A DNA stretch of 9,467 nucleotides from Alphaproteobacteria bacterium (GTDB lineage Bacteria > Pseudomonadota > Alphaproteobacteria > Reyranellales > Reyranellaceae): NCBI GenBank assembly GCA_013290035.1, contig JABCYT010000087.1, positions 1-9,467 on the forward strand, in the 5' to 3' direction. Of the stretch, positions 1 to 7,029 are shown in pieces; the stretch's first letter is position 1; the number at the start of each line of letters is the position of its first letter. The position numbers and the translations under genes are program-made. The notes under the pieces are model-generated. The model was not told where the DNA came from. It saw only the letters and a list, made by a program, of their open reading frames with translations, and ran no database searches.

Positions 1-13
1 GAGGCTCGTTTAC

Positions 14-18
14 GGGAG
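14..18 (+). promoter_or_regulatory. Possible ribosome binding site for the membrane fusion protein
   Basis: GGGAG lies 10 nt before the ATG at 29. It is a moderate Shine-Dalgarno match with slightly long spacing, but it is the only purine-rich stretch near this start and supports translation beginning at 29. Only 28 nt precede the gene, so no promoter can be judged. Confidence 0.45.
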
Positions 19-28
19 CGCACGATCG

Positions 29-1123
29 ATGTTGCCCAGCATCTCCTTCCGATGGATCACGCCCGAACGCCTGAGGCAACTGCTCGGGCTTTCAGTCAGG
101 CTTGGCATCCTTGCCATCGCCGCGCTGGTCGCGATCCTGTTCGCGTCGCGCTGGGACGCCTGGGTCGGCGCGCACGTCGCGCAGACCACGGACGATGCCT
201 ACGTCAAAGGCGACCTCACGCCGCTCAGCGCCAAGATCGAGGGCTATCTTACCAAGGTGCCCATCAACGATTTCCAGCGCGTCAAAGCCGGAGAGCTTCT
301 GGTCCAGATCGAGGACGATGACTACAAGGCCCGCGTCGACCAGGCCGAGGCCGATGTCGCGGCGGCGGAAGCGGCGATCGAGAACCTGAAGTCGCGCAAG
401 GCCGAGCAGCACGCCCAGATCGCCGCGGCGCAAAGCGCCATTACGGCGACCCAGGCCGATGTCGAGCGCACCCGGCTCGAGGAGGTTCGCCAGCAAAACC
501 TGGTGGCAAGCACCTACGGCACGCGCCAGCGGCTCGAGCAGGCCACCGCCGACGAGAAGCGCTTCCAGGCGACGCTGGCGCGCGCTCGCGACGAGCTCGA
601 AGCCCAGCGTAGCCAGATGGCGGTGCTCGACACCCAGGAGCTGCAGCTGCGGGCCGACCTCAAGTCCAAGCAGGCGATGCTGGCGCTGGCCCGGATCACG
701 CTCGGCTACACGCGCATCGAGTCGCCGGTGGACGGCATGGTCGGCGAGCGCGGCGTGCGCACCGGACAGTATGTACGGCCGGGCATGCAGGTGATCTCGG
801 TCGTGCCGCTCGACACGGTGTGGGTGGTCGCCAACTACAAGGAGACCCAGCTCACGCGGGTGGCGATCGGCCAGCCGGCCAGCATCACCGTGGATACCTT
901 CCCGGGCGTGGTGGTTACCGGCCGCGTCGACAGCATCTCGCCGGCCAGCGGCTCGCAATTCAGCCTGCTGCCGCCCGACAACGCTACCGGCAATTTCACC
1001 AAGGTGGTCCAGCGTATTCCGGTGAAGATCGTGCTCGATCGAGGCCATCCGCTATTCGGACGGCTGCTGCCCGGGATGTCGGTGATCGCCACGATTCACA
1101 CCGACAAGCCGGCGGCGCCATGA
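29..1123 (+). CDS. HlyD/EmrA-family periplasmic membrane fusion protein of an efflux pump
   Basis: This 364-residue protein is the periplasmic adaptor of a tripartite efflux pump, linking an inner-membrane transporter to an outer-membrane channel. A short cytoplasmic N-terminus is followed by one membrane segment at about residues 22-41. The first half of the biotinyl/lipoyl-like domain begins at TDDAYVKGDLTPLSAKIEGY (53-72) and runs to about 100. A long Ala/Glu/Gln/Arg-rich stretch at about 101-220 fits the alpha-helical coiled-coil hairpin. The second lipoyl half and beta-barrel follow, with YTRIESPVDGMVGERGVRTG (227-246) and VWVVANYKETQL (264-275). NFTKVVQRIPVKI near the C-terminus is typical of EmrA-like members. 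The length is normal for the family. The stop codon overlaps the start of the MFS gene (ATGA), so the two are co-transcribed and probably translationally coupled. The exported substrate cannot be read from sequence; multidrug or fatty-acid-like toxic compounds are usual for this family. Confidence 0.93.
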   Translation: MLPSISFRWITPERLRQLLGLSVRLGILAIAALVAILFASRWDAWVGAHVAQTTDDAYVKGDLTPLSAKIEGYLTKVPINDFQRVKAGELLVQIEDDDYKARVDQAEADVAAAEAAIENLKSRKAEQHAQIAAAQSAITATQADVERTRLEEVRQQNLVASTYGTRQRLEQATADEKRFQATLARARDELEAQRSQMAVLDTQELQLRADLKSKQAMLALARITLGYTRIESPVDGMVGERGVRTGQYVRPGMQVISVVPLDTVWVVANYKETQLTRVAIGQPASITVDTFPGVVVTGRVDSISPASGSQFSLLPPDNATGNFTKVVQRIPVKIVLDRGHPLFGRLLPGMSVIATIHTDKPAAP

Positions 1124-2706
1124 CCGTCGCACCGGCGTCGACCGCAACGCCGTCCGTTGCCGCCTACCATCCGCTGCTGGGTGTCGCCGCCGTCGTGGTC
1201 GGCGCGTTCATTTCGACCATCAACACACGCGTGACCACGGTCGGGCTGGCCGATATCCGCGGCGGCCTGTCGCTTGGCTTCGACGAGGCCTCGTGGCTGT
1301 CGACTGCTTTCGGCGCCTCCCAAATGGTGGTTTGCCTGTCGGCCGCGTGGTTCAGCATCGTCCTGGGCCCACGCCGCATCCTGCTGTGGTCGAGTGCGAT
1401 CTTTTTGATCTCGTCCATCATGCCGCCGCTCACGCGTGACCCTTCGCTGCAGCTGGCGCTTCAGATCGTGCGCGGCCTTGCCGTGGGGACCTTCATCCCG
1501 TCGGCCATCGGCTTCATCCTGCGTGAACTGCCGCCGCGCTGGTGGACCTGGGGCCTGGCGGCCTACGCCTTCCGCTTTGCCTTCTCGCAAAACATCTCGT
1601 CCTCGATCGAGGCCTTCTATGACGAGAACGGGCTGTGGGAGTGGATCTTCTGGCAGAACATCCCGCTCACGCTCCTGATGATGGGGCTGATCTGCCTGGG
1701 CATGCGGCGCGAACCGCCCGATCTCGGCGGGCTTCGCCAAGGCGACTGGTCGGGCATCATATTCGCTGGCGTCGGGTTGGCGCTGCTTTATGCCGGCATC
1801 GACCAGGGAAACCGGCTGGACTGGTTGAACTCGGGCACCATCATCGGCCTGTTGCTGGCCGGCGGGTTGCTGCTGGCGGCTTTTGTCGTGAACGAACTTG
1901 TGGTCGAGCGGCCGCTCATCGACCTCAAGGCGCTGCTCGATCGCAACGTCTGCATACCGCCGGTTATGATTACCCTCTTCGTATTCGGCAGCACGGCCAC
2001 CAGCTTCATCCTGCCCGACTATCTCGAGCGGGTGCAGGGCCTTCGGTCGCTGCAGATCGGTGACGTGCTCAACTGGGTCGCCCTGCCTCAGATCCTGCTC
2101 GTGCCTTTCCTGGCCTGGGCTCTGCGCTACCTCGACGCGCGCCTGCTGCTTGCCGTCGGCCTGGCGACGCAGGCGGTCGGCAGCTGGATGGAGACAGGGT
2201 TGACGCACGACTGGGCCGGCGACGACTTCCTGCCCTCGCAGCTCGTCGAAGCCGTCGGTCTCGCGCTCTCCATCACCTCGGTAGTGATCTTCAGTGTCTC
2301 CAACATCACGCCCGCCCGGGCGATCACGATCGCCGGCCTGATCCAGACCGGCCGCCTGCTCGGCAGCGAGATTGGCTCGGCCTTCATCCAAAGTTTCGTC
2401 CGCATCCAGGAACAGGTCACCTCGAACCTGACCGGCCTGCACCTCCAGACGGGCGCCGATCTGGCAGAGCAACGCACCGCGCAGCTTTCACAGCTCTTCG
2501 GCGATCGAGCGAGCAGCGTCGGCCATTCGACCGGCGCAGCCATCCTGACGCTCGACAACCTGGTGCGACGCGAGGCCTACGTGCTGGCCTATATCGACGC
2601 CTTCTGGATCGTCGCCTGGGTGCTGACGGCGGGCCTGATCCTGTTGCTGTTCCTGAAGCCGCCGCCGCCCAACCACCTGACGCCGCCGCGGCTGAGAAGC
2701 GACTAA
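1120..2706 (+). CDS. DHA2-like MFS transporter (EmrB-type partner), divergent subfamily
   Basis: The product is a 528-residue hydrophobic protein with about 12-14 membrane segments, the transporter half of the efflux pair. The start chosen is the ATG at 1120, inside the ATGA overlap; the open frame continues upstream but only as a shadow of the adaptor gene. EmrB-like landmarks are the N-terminal [11 protein letters not shown] (54-64), the loop 2-3 remnant LGPRRILLW (82-90), [11 protein letters not shown] (173-183) after the fifth membrane segment, and the C-terminal [11 protein letters not shown] (490-500). Two features are unusual. The acidic residue normally found in TM1 of EmrB-like proteins is replaced by INTR (33-36). 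The antiporter motif C expected in TM5 (GPxxGG in EmrB) reads [12 protein letters not shown] (155-166) instead. The class is secure from context and overall pattern; the substrate and coupling ion are unknown. The TAA stop overlaps the opposing trpS stop by 4 bp. Confidence 0.9.
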   Translation: MTVAPASTATPSVAAYHPLLGVAAVVVGAFISTINTRVTTVGLADIRGGLSLGFDEASWLSTAFGASQMVVCLSAAWFSIVLGPRRILLWSSAIFLISSIMPPLTRDPSLQLALQIVRGLAVGTFIPSAIGFILRELPPRWWTWGLAAYAFRFAFSQNISSSIEAFYDENGLWEWIFWQNIPLTLLMMGLICLGMRREPPDLGGLRQGDWSGIIFAGVGLALLYAGIDQGNRLDWLNSGTIIGLLLAGGLLLAAFVVNELVVERPLIDLKALLDRNVCIPPVMITLFVFGSTATSFILPDYLERVQGLRSLQIGDVLNWVALPQILLVPFLAWALRYLDARLLLAVGLATQAVGSWMETGLTHDWAGDDFLPSQLVEAVGLALSITSVVIFSVSNITPARAITIAGLIQTGRLLGSEIGSAFIQSFVRIQEQVTSNLTGLHLQTGADLAEQRTAQLSQLFGDRASSVGHSTGAAILTLDNLVRREAYVLAYIDAFWIVAWVLTAGLILLLFLKPPPPNHLTPPRLRSD

Positions 2707-3767
2707 GGCTTCAAGAACCCCACCGTGCGGTAGACCTCCGCCAGGATCGGCGCGGCGAGGGCTGCGGCGCGCTCGGCGCCGTCGTGCAGCACGGCGTCGA
2801 CATGGCCGGGATCCTTCATCAGGCGCTGCATCTCCGCGCCGACGGGGCCGAGCTTGGCCACCGCCAGCTCGGTCAGCGCCGCCTTGAACTCGGAGAATTG
2901 CGAGCCCGCGAATTCACCGATCACGTCTTCCTTCTCACGGTCGGCCAGGGCGGCATAGATGCCCAAAAGATTGTCGGCATCGGGCCGCTTCTCGGCGTCG
3001 GCCAGGGTCTCCGGCATCGGCAGCGGATCGGTCTTGGCGCGGCGGATCTTCTGGGCGATGGCGTCGGCGTCGTCGGTGAGGTTGATGCGCGAATAGTCCG
3101 ACGGGTCGGACTTGCTCATCTTCTTGGTGCCGTCGCGCAGGCTCATGACGCGCGTGGCGGCGCCGAAGATCAGCGGCTCGGTGATCGGGAAGAAATCCGG
3201 CGCGTTGAAGTCGTTGTTGAATTTGATGGCGATGTCGCGCGTCAGCTCGAGGTGCTGCTTCTGGTCCTCGCCGACCGGCACGTGCGTGGCCTTGTAGATC
3301 AGGATGTCGGCTGCCATCAGCGCCGGATAGGCGAAGAGGCCGAGCGAGACGTTCTCGCGGTCCTTGCCGGCCTTCTCCTTGAACTGGGTCATGCGGTTCA
3401 TCCAGCCGACACGGGCCACGCAGTTGAACACCCAGGCGAGCTGAGCGTGCGCCGGCACCATCGACTGGTTGAAGATGATCTGCTTCTTGCCGTCGACACC
3501 GGCGGCCAAAAACGCAGATGCGATCTCGCGCGTCTGGGCGGCCAGAAGCTTGGGATCCTGCGGCTGGGTGATGGCGTGGAGGTCGACCACGCAATAGAGG
3601 CATTCGTAGTCGTGCTGCAGGCGCGCAAAGTTGCGAATCGCGCCGAGATAGTTGCCGAGGTGGAGATTGCCGGTCGGCTGCACGCCGGACAGGATGCGGC
3701 CTTTCAGGCTGCGGGCGGCGTAGGGCGCCAGGTGGGTGTTGGGCGCGGCCGTGGTGACGTCGGGCAT
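2703..3767 (-). CDS. trpS: Tryptophanyl-tRNA synthetase
   Basis: This class I aminoacyl-tRNA synthetase charges tRNA-Trp with tryptophan using ATP in the cytoplasm. The 354-residue length is usual for bacterial TrpRS. The HIGH signature appears as [14 protein letters not shown] (31-44; HLGN at 36-39) and the KMSKS loop is intact at 216-220 in [19 protein letters not shown] (61-67), [12 protein letters not shown] (101-112) and [13 protein letters not shown] (166-178) are further family blocks that form the Rossmann fold and tryptophan pocket. The start is set at the ATG at 3767 (MPDVTT). The frame stays open to a GTG at 3893, but the extra 42 residues are Pro/Gly/Arg-rich, unlike TrpRS, and cover the leader. 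A weak GGAG lies 10 nt before the ATG. The gene is convergent with the MFS gene and shares the bases CTAA with its stop. It is probably essential and expressed constitutively. Confidence 0.97.
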   Translation of the reverse strand: MPDVTTAAPNTHLAPYAARSLKGRILSGVQPTGNLHLGNYLGAIRNFARLQHDYECLYCVVDLHAITQPQDPKLLAAQTREIASAFLAAGVDGKKQIIFNQSMVPAHAQLAWVFNCVARVGWMNRMTQFKEKAGKDRENVSLGLFAYPALMAADILIYKATHVPVGEDQKQHLELTRDIAIKFNNDFNAPDFFPITEPLIFGAATRVMSLRDGTKKMSKSDPSDYSRINLTDDADAIAQKIRRAKTDPLPMPETLADAEKRPDADNLLGIYAALADREKEDVIGEFAGSQFSEFKAALTELAVAKLGPVGAEMQRLMKDPGHVDAVLHDGAERAAALAAPILAEVYRTVGFLKP

Positions 3768-3798
3768 GGGATGTGGACTCCGCTCAAGGTGGAAGGGC

Positions 3799-3826
3799 GC
3801 GGGGTTTGGACCTCCGCGCACCCCGC
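3799..3826 (-). repeat. Inverted repeat (possible hairpin) in the trpS leader
   Basis: Perfect 7-bp arms, GCGGGGT at 3799-3805 and ACCCCGC at 3820-3826, flank a 14-nt loop. On the trpS strand the loop contains GGAGG (complement of 3811-3815), a Shine-Dalgarno-like sequence with no start codon at a usable distance. A 9-bp direct repeat, ggtggaagg, flanks the structure at 3788-3796 and 3828-3836, exactly 40 bp apart. The hairpin would lie 32-59 nt upstream of the trpS ATG. There is no U-tract, so it is not an intrinsic terminator. Whether it regulates trpS is unknown, and chance is possible at this GC content. Confidence 0.4.
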
Positions 3827-3848
3827 CGGTGGAAGGCGAGGGCGGCGC

Positions 3849-3877
3849 GGTATGACGCAAGTCGCCGGCGGAATCAA
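3849..3877 (-). promoter_or_regulatory. Weak candidate promoter for trpS
   Basis: On the minus strand, TTGATT (complement of 3872-3877) is followed after exactly 17 nt by CATACC (complement of 3849-3854). These match the -35 and -10 consensus at 4/6 and 3/6. The site sits about 80 nt before the trpS ATG, in the 147-nt gap after the MBL gene. It is the best spaced pair I could find there, but the match is weak, and trpS could also be read through from the MBL gene. Confidence 0.2.
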
Positions 3878-3914
3878 GGCAAAGCGCGTGCACCCCAGCG
3901 GTCAGGCGGTCAGC

Positions 3915-4901
3915 TCAAAACCGCAGCCGCTTGCCCACCGCCAGAGGGGCCAGCTTGGTGTCGCCGAAGGCGCTGGCAAGGGCGGCCGTGGCGCGCCAGC
4001 CGGTGCAGTGGCCGGCGGCGATGACGTCGAGATCGAAGCCGTGCAGCGCCTTGACGGTCTGCGGGATGACCCGTTCGTTGATGCCGCTGAGATGCAGGCC
4101 GCCCAGGACCGCATGCAGTTTCACACCGGGAAAGCACGCGCGCGCATGGCTCAGCACATTGATCACGCCGGCATGGCTGCAGGCGGTGAGGACGACCAGA
4201 CCCTTGTCCCGCACGTTCACGGCGATGAAGCGCTCGTCCATCAGGAGCTCGTCGGGCTCCCAGCCCGTGCCGTCTTCGGTGCGGCGATGCTGGCCGGGCA
4301 GGCCGATCTCGAATCCGCTCGTGCGCGGGATTTCGCCACTGACGAACACCGTGTCGCCCGCGATCGTCTGGGCGGCGCGCGAGGAGACGACGCGGCCGCC
4401 ATTGGCTTCCAGGGCGGCGACCGATGGTACGTCCTCCATCGGCCGGAACGAACCATCCGGCAGTTTGGCGGCGCGACTGCGGAACATGTCGGGGTGCATG
4501 TAGCACGGAACGTCGCGCCCGCCGTTGCGGTCGCGCACGAGTTGCAGCGCGCGCAGCATGGCGCCGGCGTGATCCCAGTGGCCGTGGCTCAGCACCATGG
4601 CCTCGACAGCCCCGAGATCGACCGCCAGTCGCGAGGCATTCTGCTCGAAGGTGCGGTCTTCCGGCCCGGTATCGAAAAGCACCGTATGCACGCTGGCGCC
4701 GCCGCGCAGCGTGAGCAGGCAGGAAAGACCGTGTGCGGCGCAACACAGGCAGCCGCCGCCCAGCACCCAGGCCGCCCTACGCCGTCGTCCGAGACCGGCA
4801 AGCTCGGTTTCGACGAAGGAGGGCACCGAAGACAGCGAATCCGTGACGTTGTCGACGAGGATCTGGATGTCGACGGAGTCGACGGCGGCGAGTTCGCTCA
4901 T
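3915..4901 (-). CDS. MBL-fold metallohydrolase, dihydropterin-RFA-P synthase-like family
   Basis: This 328-residue protein has the metallo-beta-lactamase fold. The zinc motif SHGHWDHAG (105-113) supplies H106, H108, D110 and H111; a third-site His is likely in LTACSHAGVINVL (239-250; H243). GGLHLSG (267-273) and AAGHCTGWRA (295-304; H298) complete the pattern of the family named after the archaeal 7,8-dihydropterin-6-yl-methyl-4-(beta-D-ribofuranosyl)aminobenzene 5'-phosphate synthase. In bacteria without methanopterin that reaction is unlikely, so the substrate is unknown. No signal peptide is seen, suggesting a cytoplasmic enzyme. A Cys-rich patch, GGGCLCCAAHGLSC (48-61), precedes the HGLS block. 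The ATG at 4901 (MSELAA) is preferred over an in-frame GTG at 4937, which adds 12 residues and has no better ribosome site; neither has a strong one. It is divergent from the solute-binding protein gene and 147 nt upstream of trpS on the same strand. Confidence 0.88.
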   Translation of the reverse strand: MSELAAVDSVDIQILVDNVTDSLSSVPSFVETELAGLGRRRRAAWVLGGGCLCCAAHGLSCLLTLRGGASVHTVLFDTGPEDRTFEQNASRLAVDLGAVEAMVLSHGHWDHAGAMLRALQLVRDRNGGRDVPCYMHPDMFRSRAAKLPDGSFRPMEDVPSVAALEANGGRVVSSRAAQTIAGDTVFVSGEIPRTSGFEIGLPGQHRRTEDGTGWEPDELLMDERFIAVNVRDKGLVVLTACSHAGVINVLSHARACFPGVKLHAVLGGLHLSGINERVIPQTVKALHGFDLDVIAAGHCTGWRATAALASAFGDTKLAPLAVGKRLRF

Positions 4902-4949
4902 GATCTGCCGACGATACTGCCACAGAACAACCAGCACCGGGGAGGCATC

Positions 4950-4962
4950 CCGTCATTGACGG
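4950..4962. promoter_or_regulatory. Perfect inverted repeat overlapping a possible -35 box
   Basis: CCGTCA-T-TGACGG is a perfect 6+1+6 inverted repeat in the divergent region between the MBL and solute-binding protein genes. Its right arm contains TTGACG (4956-4961), a 5/6 match to a -35 box reading toward the solute-binding protein gene. The sequence 17 nt further on, TCCCAT at 4979-4984, is a poor -10 (3/6), so the promoter itself is doubtful. The symmetry and position suit a dimeric repressor or activator site. No regulator gene is in the window. Confidence 0.4.
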
Positions 4963-5004
4963 CCGCCCGCTGGCCTGTTCCCATTGCTGCCGGGACTTGC
5001 ACGC

Positions 5005-5016
5005 ATCTTGCAAGAT
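5005..5016. promoter_or_regulatory. Perfect 12-bp palindrome, candidate operator
   Basis: ATCTTGCAAGAT is fully self-complementary. It is extended by CGC on the left (5002-5004) and, after one extra A, GCG on the right (5018-5020). The core CTTGCA at 5007-5012 is also found at 4996-5001, 11 bp upstream, which is one helical turn. This pattern suggests cooperative binding of a dimeric regulator upstream of the solute-binding protein gene, about 45-60 nt before its ATG. The family of the regulator cannot be told from the site. A transcribed hairpin is also possible, but there is no loop and no U-tract. Confidence 0.45.
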
Positions 5017-5051
5017 AGCGAGAGCGTCGAGACGGCTTCGATGATCTGGAT

Positions 5052-5056
5052 GGAGG
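5052..5056 (+). promoter_or_regulatory. Shine-Dalgarno site that fixes the solute-binding protein start
   Basis: GGAGG ends 5 nt before the ATG at 5062. The in-frame ATGs at 5041 and 5050 lack any such site, so this element decides the start and gives a protein beginning MDEWDL. Confidence 0.8.
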
Positions 5057-5061
5057 CATCC

Positions 5062-6852
5062 ATGGACGAATGGGATTTGCGTGGTCTTTTAGACCGGGTG
5101 AAGGCGGGCGGGATGTCCCGGCGTGCCTTTGTGAGGCGGATGGCGGCGGTCGGCGTCACGGCGCCGATGGCGACGCAGCTGCTGGCCCTGTCGGGCGTGG
5201 CCATGGCCCAGTCGAAGCCGACCTACAAGCCGACCAAGCGCGGCGGCGGCGGCTTGCTGAAGGTGCTGTGGTGGCAGGGGCCGACCCTGCTCAATCCGCA
5301 TTTCGCCGTCGGCACCAAGGACCAGGATGGCTCGCGCCTGTTCTACGAGCCGCTGGCCGGCTGGGACGGCGACGGCAACCTGCGGCCGGTGCTGGCGGAA
5401 GCCATCCCGGGCCGCGAGGACGGCACCCTGGCCGCCGACGGCAAGTCAGTGACCTGGAAGCTGAAGAAGGGCGTCACCTGGCACGACGGCAAGCCGTTCA
5501 CCGCCGACGACGTCGTCTTCACCTGGCAATATTCGAAGAACCCGGCGACGGCCACGGTCACCGTCGGCTCCTACAAGGACGTCACGGTCGAGAAGATCGA
5601 TGACTACACGGTGGTCGTGAAATTCCCGCAGCCGACGCCCTTCTGGGCCGACGCCTTCGTCGCTTCGGCGGGCTCCGTCCTGCCCAAGCACCTGTTCGCC
5701 GACTATATCGGCGACAAATCGCGCGACGCGCCGACCAACCTCAAGCCGGTCGGCACCGGTCCCTACAAGTTCAAGGACTTCAAGCCGGGCGACATGGTCC
5801 AGGGCGTGATCAACACCAACTACCACATGGAGAACCGGCCCTATTTCGACGCCATCGAGATGAAAGGCGGCGGCGATGCGGTGTCGGCGGCGCGCAGCGT
5901 GCTGCAGACCGGCGAGTTCGACTTCGGCTGGAACATGCAGGTCGAGGACGAGATTCTCCTGCGACTGGAAAAGGGCGGCAAGGGCCGGGTGATCATCACC
6001 CCGGGCGGCGGCATCGAACATATCCAGCTCAACTCGACCGATCCGTGGACCGAAGTCGACGGCGAGCGCTCGAGCCTCAAGACCAAGCATCCCACCCTCA
6101 GCGATCCGGCGGTGCGCCAGGCGCTGGCCTTGCTGGTCGACAAGGACTCGGTCGAGAAATACATCTACGGACGCACCGGAAAGGCGACGGCGAACTTCGT
6201 CAACAACCCGGAACGTTTCCGTTCCAAGACCGCGACGTTCGAGTTCAACATCGACAAGGCCAACGCGCTGCTCGACAAGGCGGGCTGGGCCAAGGGGGCC
6301 GACGGCATCCGCGCCAAGGACGGCAAGAAGCTGAAGTTCGTCTACCAGACGTCGATCAACCAGCCGCGGCAGAAGAACCAGGCCATCGTCAAGCAGGCCT
6401 GCCAGAAGGCCGGCATCGACATCGAGGTGAAGGCGGTCACCGCGTCGGTGTTCTTCTCGTCCGACGTGGCCAACCCGGACACCTACACCAAGTTCTATTG
6501 CGACCTGCAGATGTACAACAACGGCCCGCAGCAGCCCGACCCTGAAGTGTTCCTGCGCCAGTTCCTCTCGTGGGAGGCGGCCACCAAGGAAAACAAATGG
6601 CAGGGCCGCAACATCACGCGCTGGCAGAACAAGGAATACGACGACATCCACAAGGCAGCACAGCTCGAACTCGATCCCGTCAAGCGCGCCGCCATGCTGA
6701 TCAAGCTGAGCGAGATGGCGGTGAACAACCAGGTCGTGATCCCCGTCGTCGCCCGACCCGTGGTCACGGCCGTCGCCAACAACCTCGTGGTCGAGCTGAC
6801 CGGCTGGGACAACAACACGTGGGATCTGCCGAACTGGTACAAGGAAGGTTGA
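5062..6852 (+). CDS. Tat-exported family 5 ABC transporter solute-binding protein (peptide type)
   Basis: The 596-residue product is a periplasmic ligand receptor of the DppA/OppA class (SBP family 5), which passes peptides, opines, nickel chelates or related ligands to an ABC importer. The N-terminus has a 17-residue hydrophilic leader, then a twin-arginine motif SRRAFVRR (19-26), a hydrophobic stretch to about 46, and a likely cleavage site AMA|Q after residue 49. There is no lipobox cysteine, so it should be soluble in the periplasm. The family hallmark GVTWHDGKPFTADDVVF (137-153) is intact, followed by PVGTGPYKFKDF and, near the end, WDNNTWDLPNWYKEG. The length is slightly above that of E. 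coli DppA. No permease or ATPase gene adjoins it: the next gene is a hydrolase on the same strand 177 nt away. AAC, AAG and TAC codons dominate, consistent with strong expression. The ligand is unknown. Confidence 0.93.
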   Translation: MDEWDLRGLLDRVKAGGMSRRAFVRRMAAVGVTAPMATQLLALSGVAMAQSKPTYKPTKRGGGGLLKVLWWQGPTLLNPHFAVGTKDQDGSRLFYEPLAGWDGDGNLRPVLAEAIPGREDGTLAADGKSVTWKLKKGVTWHDGKPFTADDVVFTWQYSKNPATATVTVGSYKDVTVEKIDDYTVVVKFPQPTPFWADAFVASAGSVLPKHLFADYIGDKSRDAPTNLKPVGTGPYKFKDFKPGDMVQGVINTNYHMENRPYFDAIEMKGGGDAVSAARSVLQTGEFDFGWNMQVEDEILLRLEKGGKGRVIITPGGGIEHIQLNSTDPWTEVDGERSSLKTKHPTLSDPAVRQALALLVDKDSVEKYIYGRTGKATANFVNNPERFRSKTATFEFNIDKANALLDKAGWAKGADGIRAKDGKKLKFVYQTSINQPRQKNQAIVKQACQKAGIDIEVKAVTASVFFSSDVANPDTYTKFYCDLQMYNNGPQQPDPEVFLRQFLSWEAATKENKWQGRNITRWQNKEYDDIHKAAQLELDPVKRAAMLIKLSEMAVNNQVVIPVVARPVVTAVANNLVVELTGWDNNTWDLPNWYKEG

Positions 6853-6859
6853 GGATCGC

Positions 6860-6875
6860 GCCCCGTTTGAGGGGC
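6860..6875 (+). repeat. Short GC hairpin just after the solute-binding protein gene
   Basis: GCCCC (6860-6864) pairs with GGGGC (6871-6875) around the loop GTTTGA, starting 8 nt after the stop. It resembles the stem of a terminator or an mRNA-end stabiliser, as often follows solute-binding protein genes, but no T-run follows, so Rho-independent termination is not supported. The rest of the gap (to 7029) holds a small AAGAA-gtt-TTCTT repeat near 6994-7006 and no clear gene or strong promoter. Confidence 0.35.
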
Positions 6876-7029
6876 CGTGCGCCGCGCGTCGTCAGCATCG
6901 AGCCCGGTCAAGGGACCGAGAACGGGCCGAAATCCCGATCCTATGTGGACGCCACAGTTGTCGAAGTGCCCGGCGCAGGCTACCCATAAACTCAAGAAGT
7001 TTTCTTTGCAGTGCGACGGTCCCGAACGA

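Noticed and set aside
1096..2472. A 458-codon open frame antisense to the MFS gene
   Set aside because: Gln/Arg/Asp-rich, with no hydrophobic pattern or motif; it mirrors the real transporter gene.
3768..3893. N-terminal extension of trpS from a GTG at 3893
   Set aside because: It adds 42 Pro/Gly/Arg-rich residues not found in TrpRS, and it covers the leader hairpin.
2784..5018. A 744-codon open frame on the plus strand running antisense through trpS, the gap and the MBL gene
   Set aside because: Both minus-strand genes show clear family motifs in their own frames. The antisense frame is rich in His, Arg, Gly, Ala and Val with no recognisable domain, as expected for the mirror of GC-rich codon use.
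5446..6651. A 401-codon open frame antisense to the solute-binding protein gene
   Set aside because: Low-complexity composition (Val, Leu, Asp, Arg, His) and full overlap with a gene that has intact family motifs; it is a codon-bias shadow.
6958..6986. Possible promoter before the hydrolase gene (TTGTCG, 17-nt spacer, TACCCA)
   Set aside because: The -10 match is too poor, and neighbouring AT-richer bases (CATAAA) are at the wrong spacing. A promoter may exist in the gap but cannot be pinpointed.
6877..7029. N-terminal extension of the hydrolase from a GTG at 6877
   Set aside because: The extra 51 residues have no similarity to the family N-terminus, no ribosome site and a basic low-quality composition; the ATG at 7030 gives normal domain boundaries.
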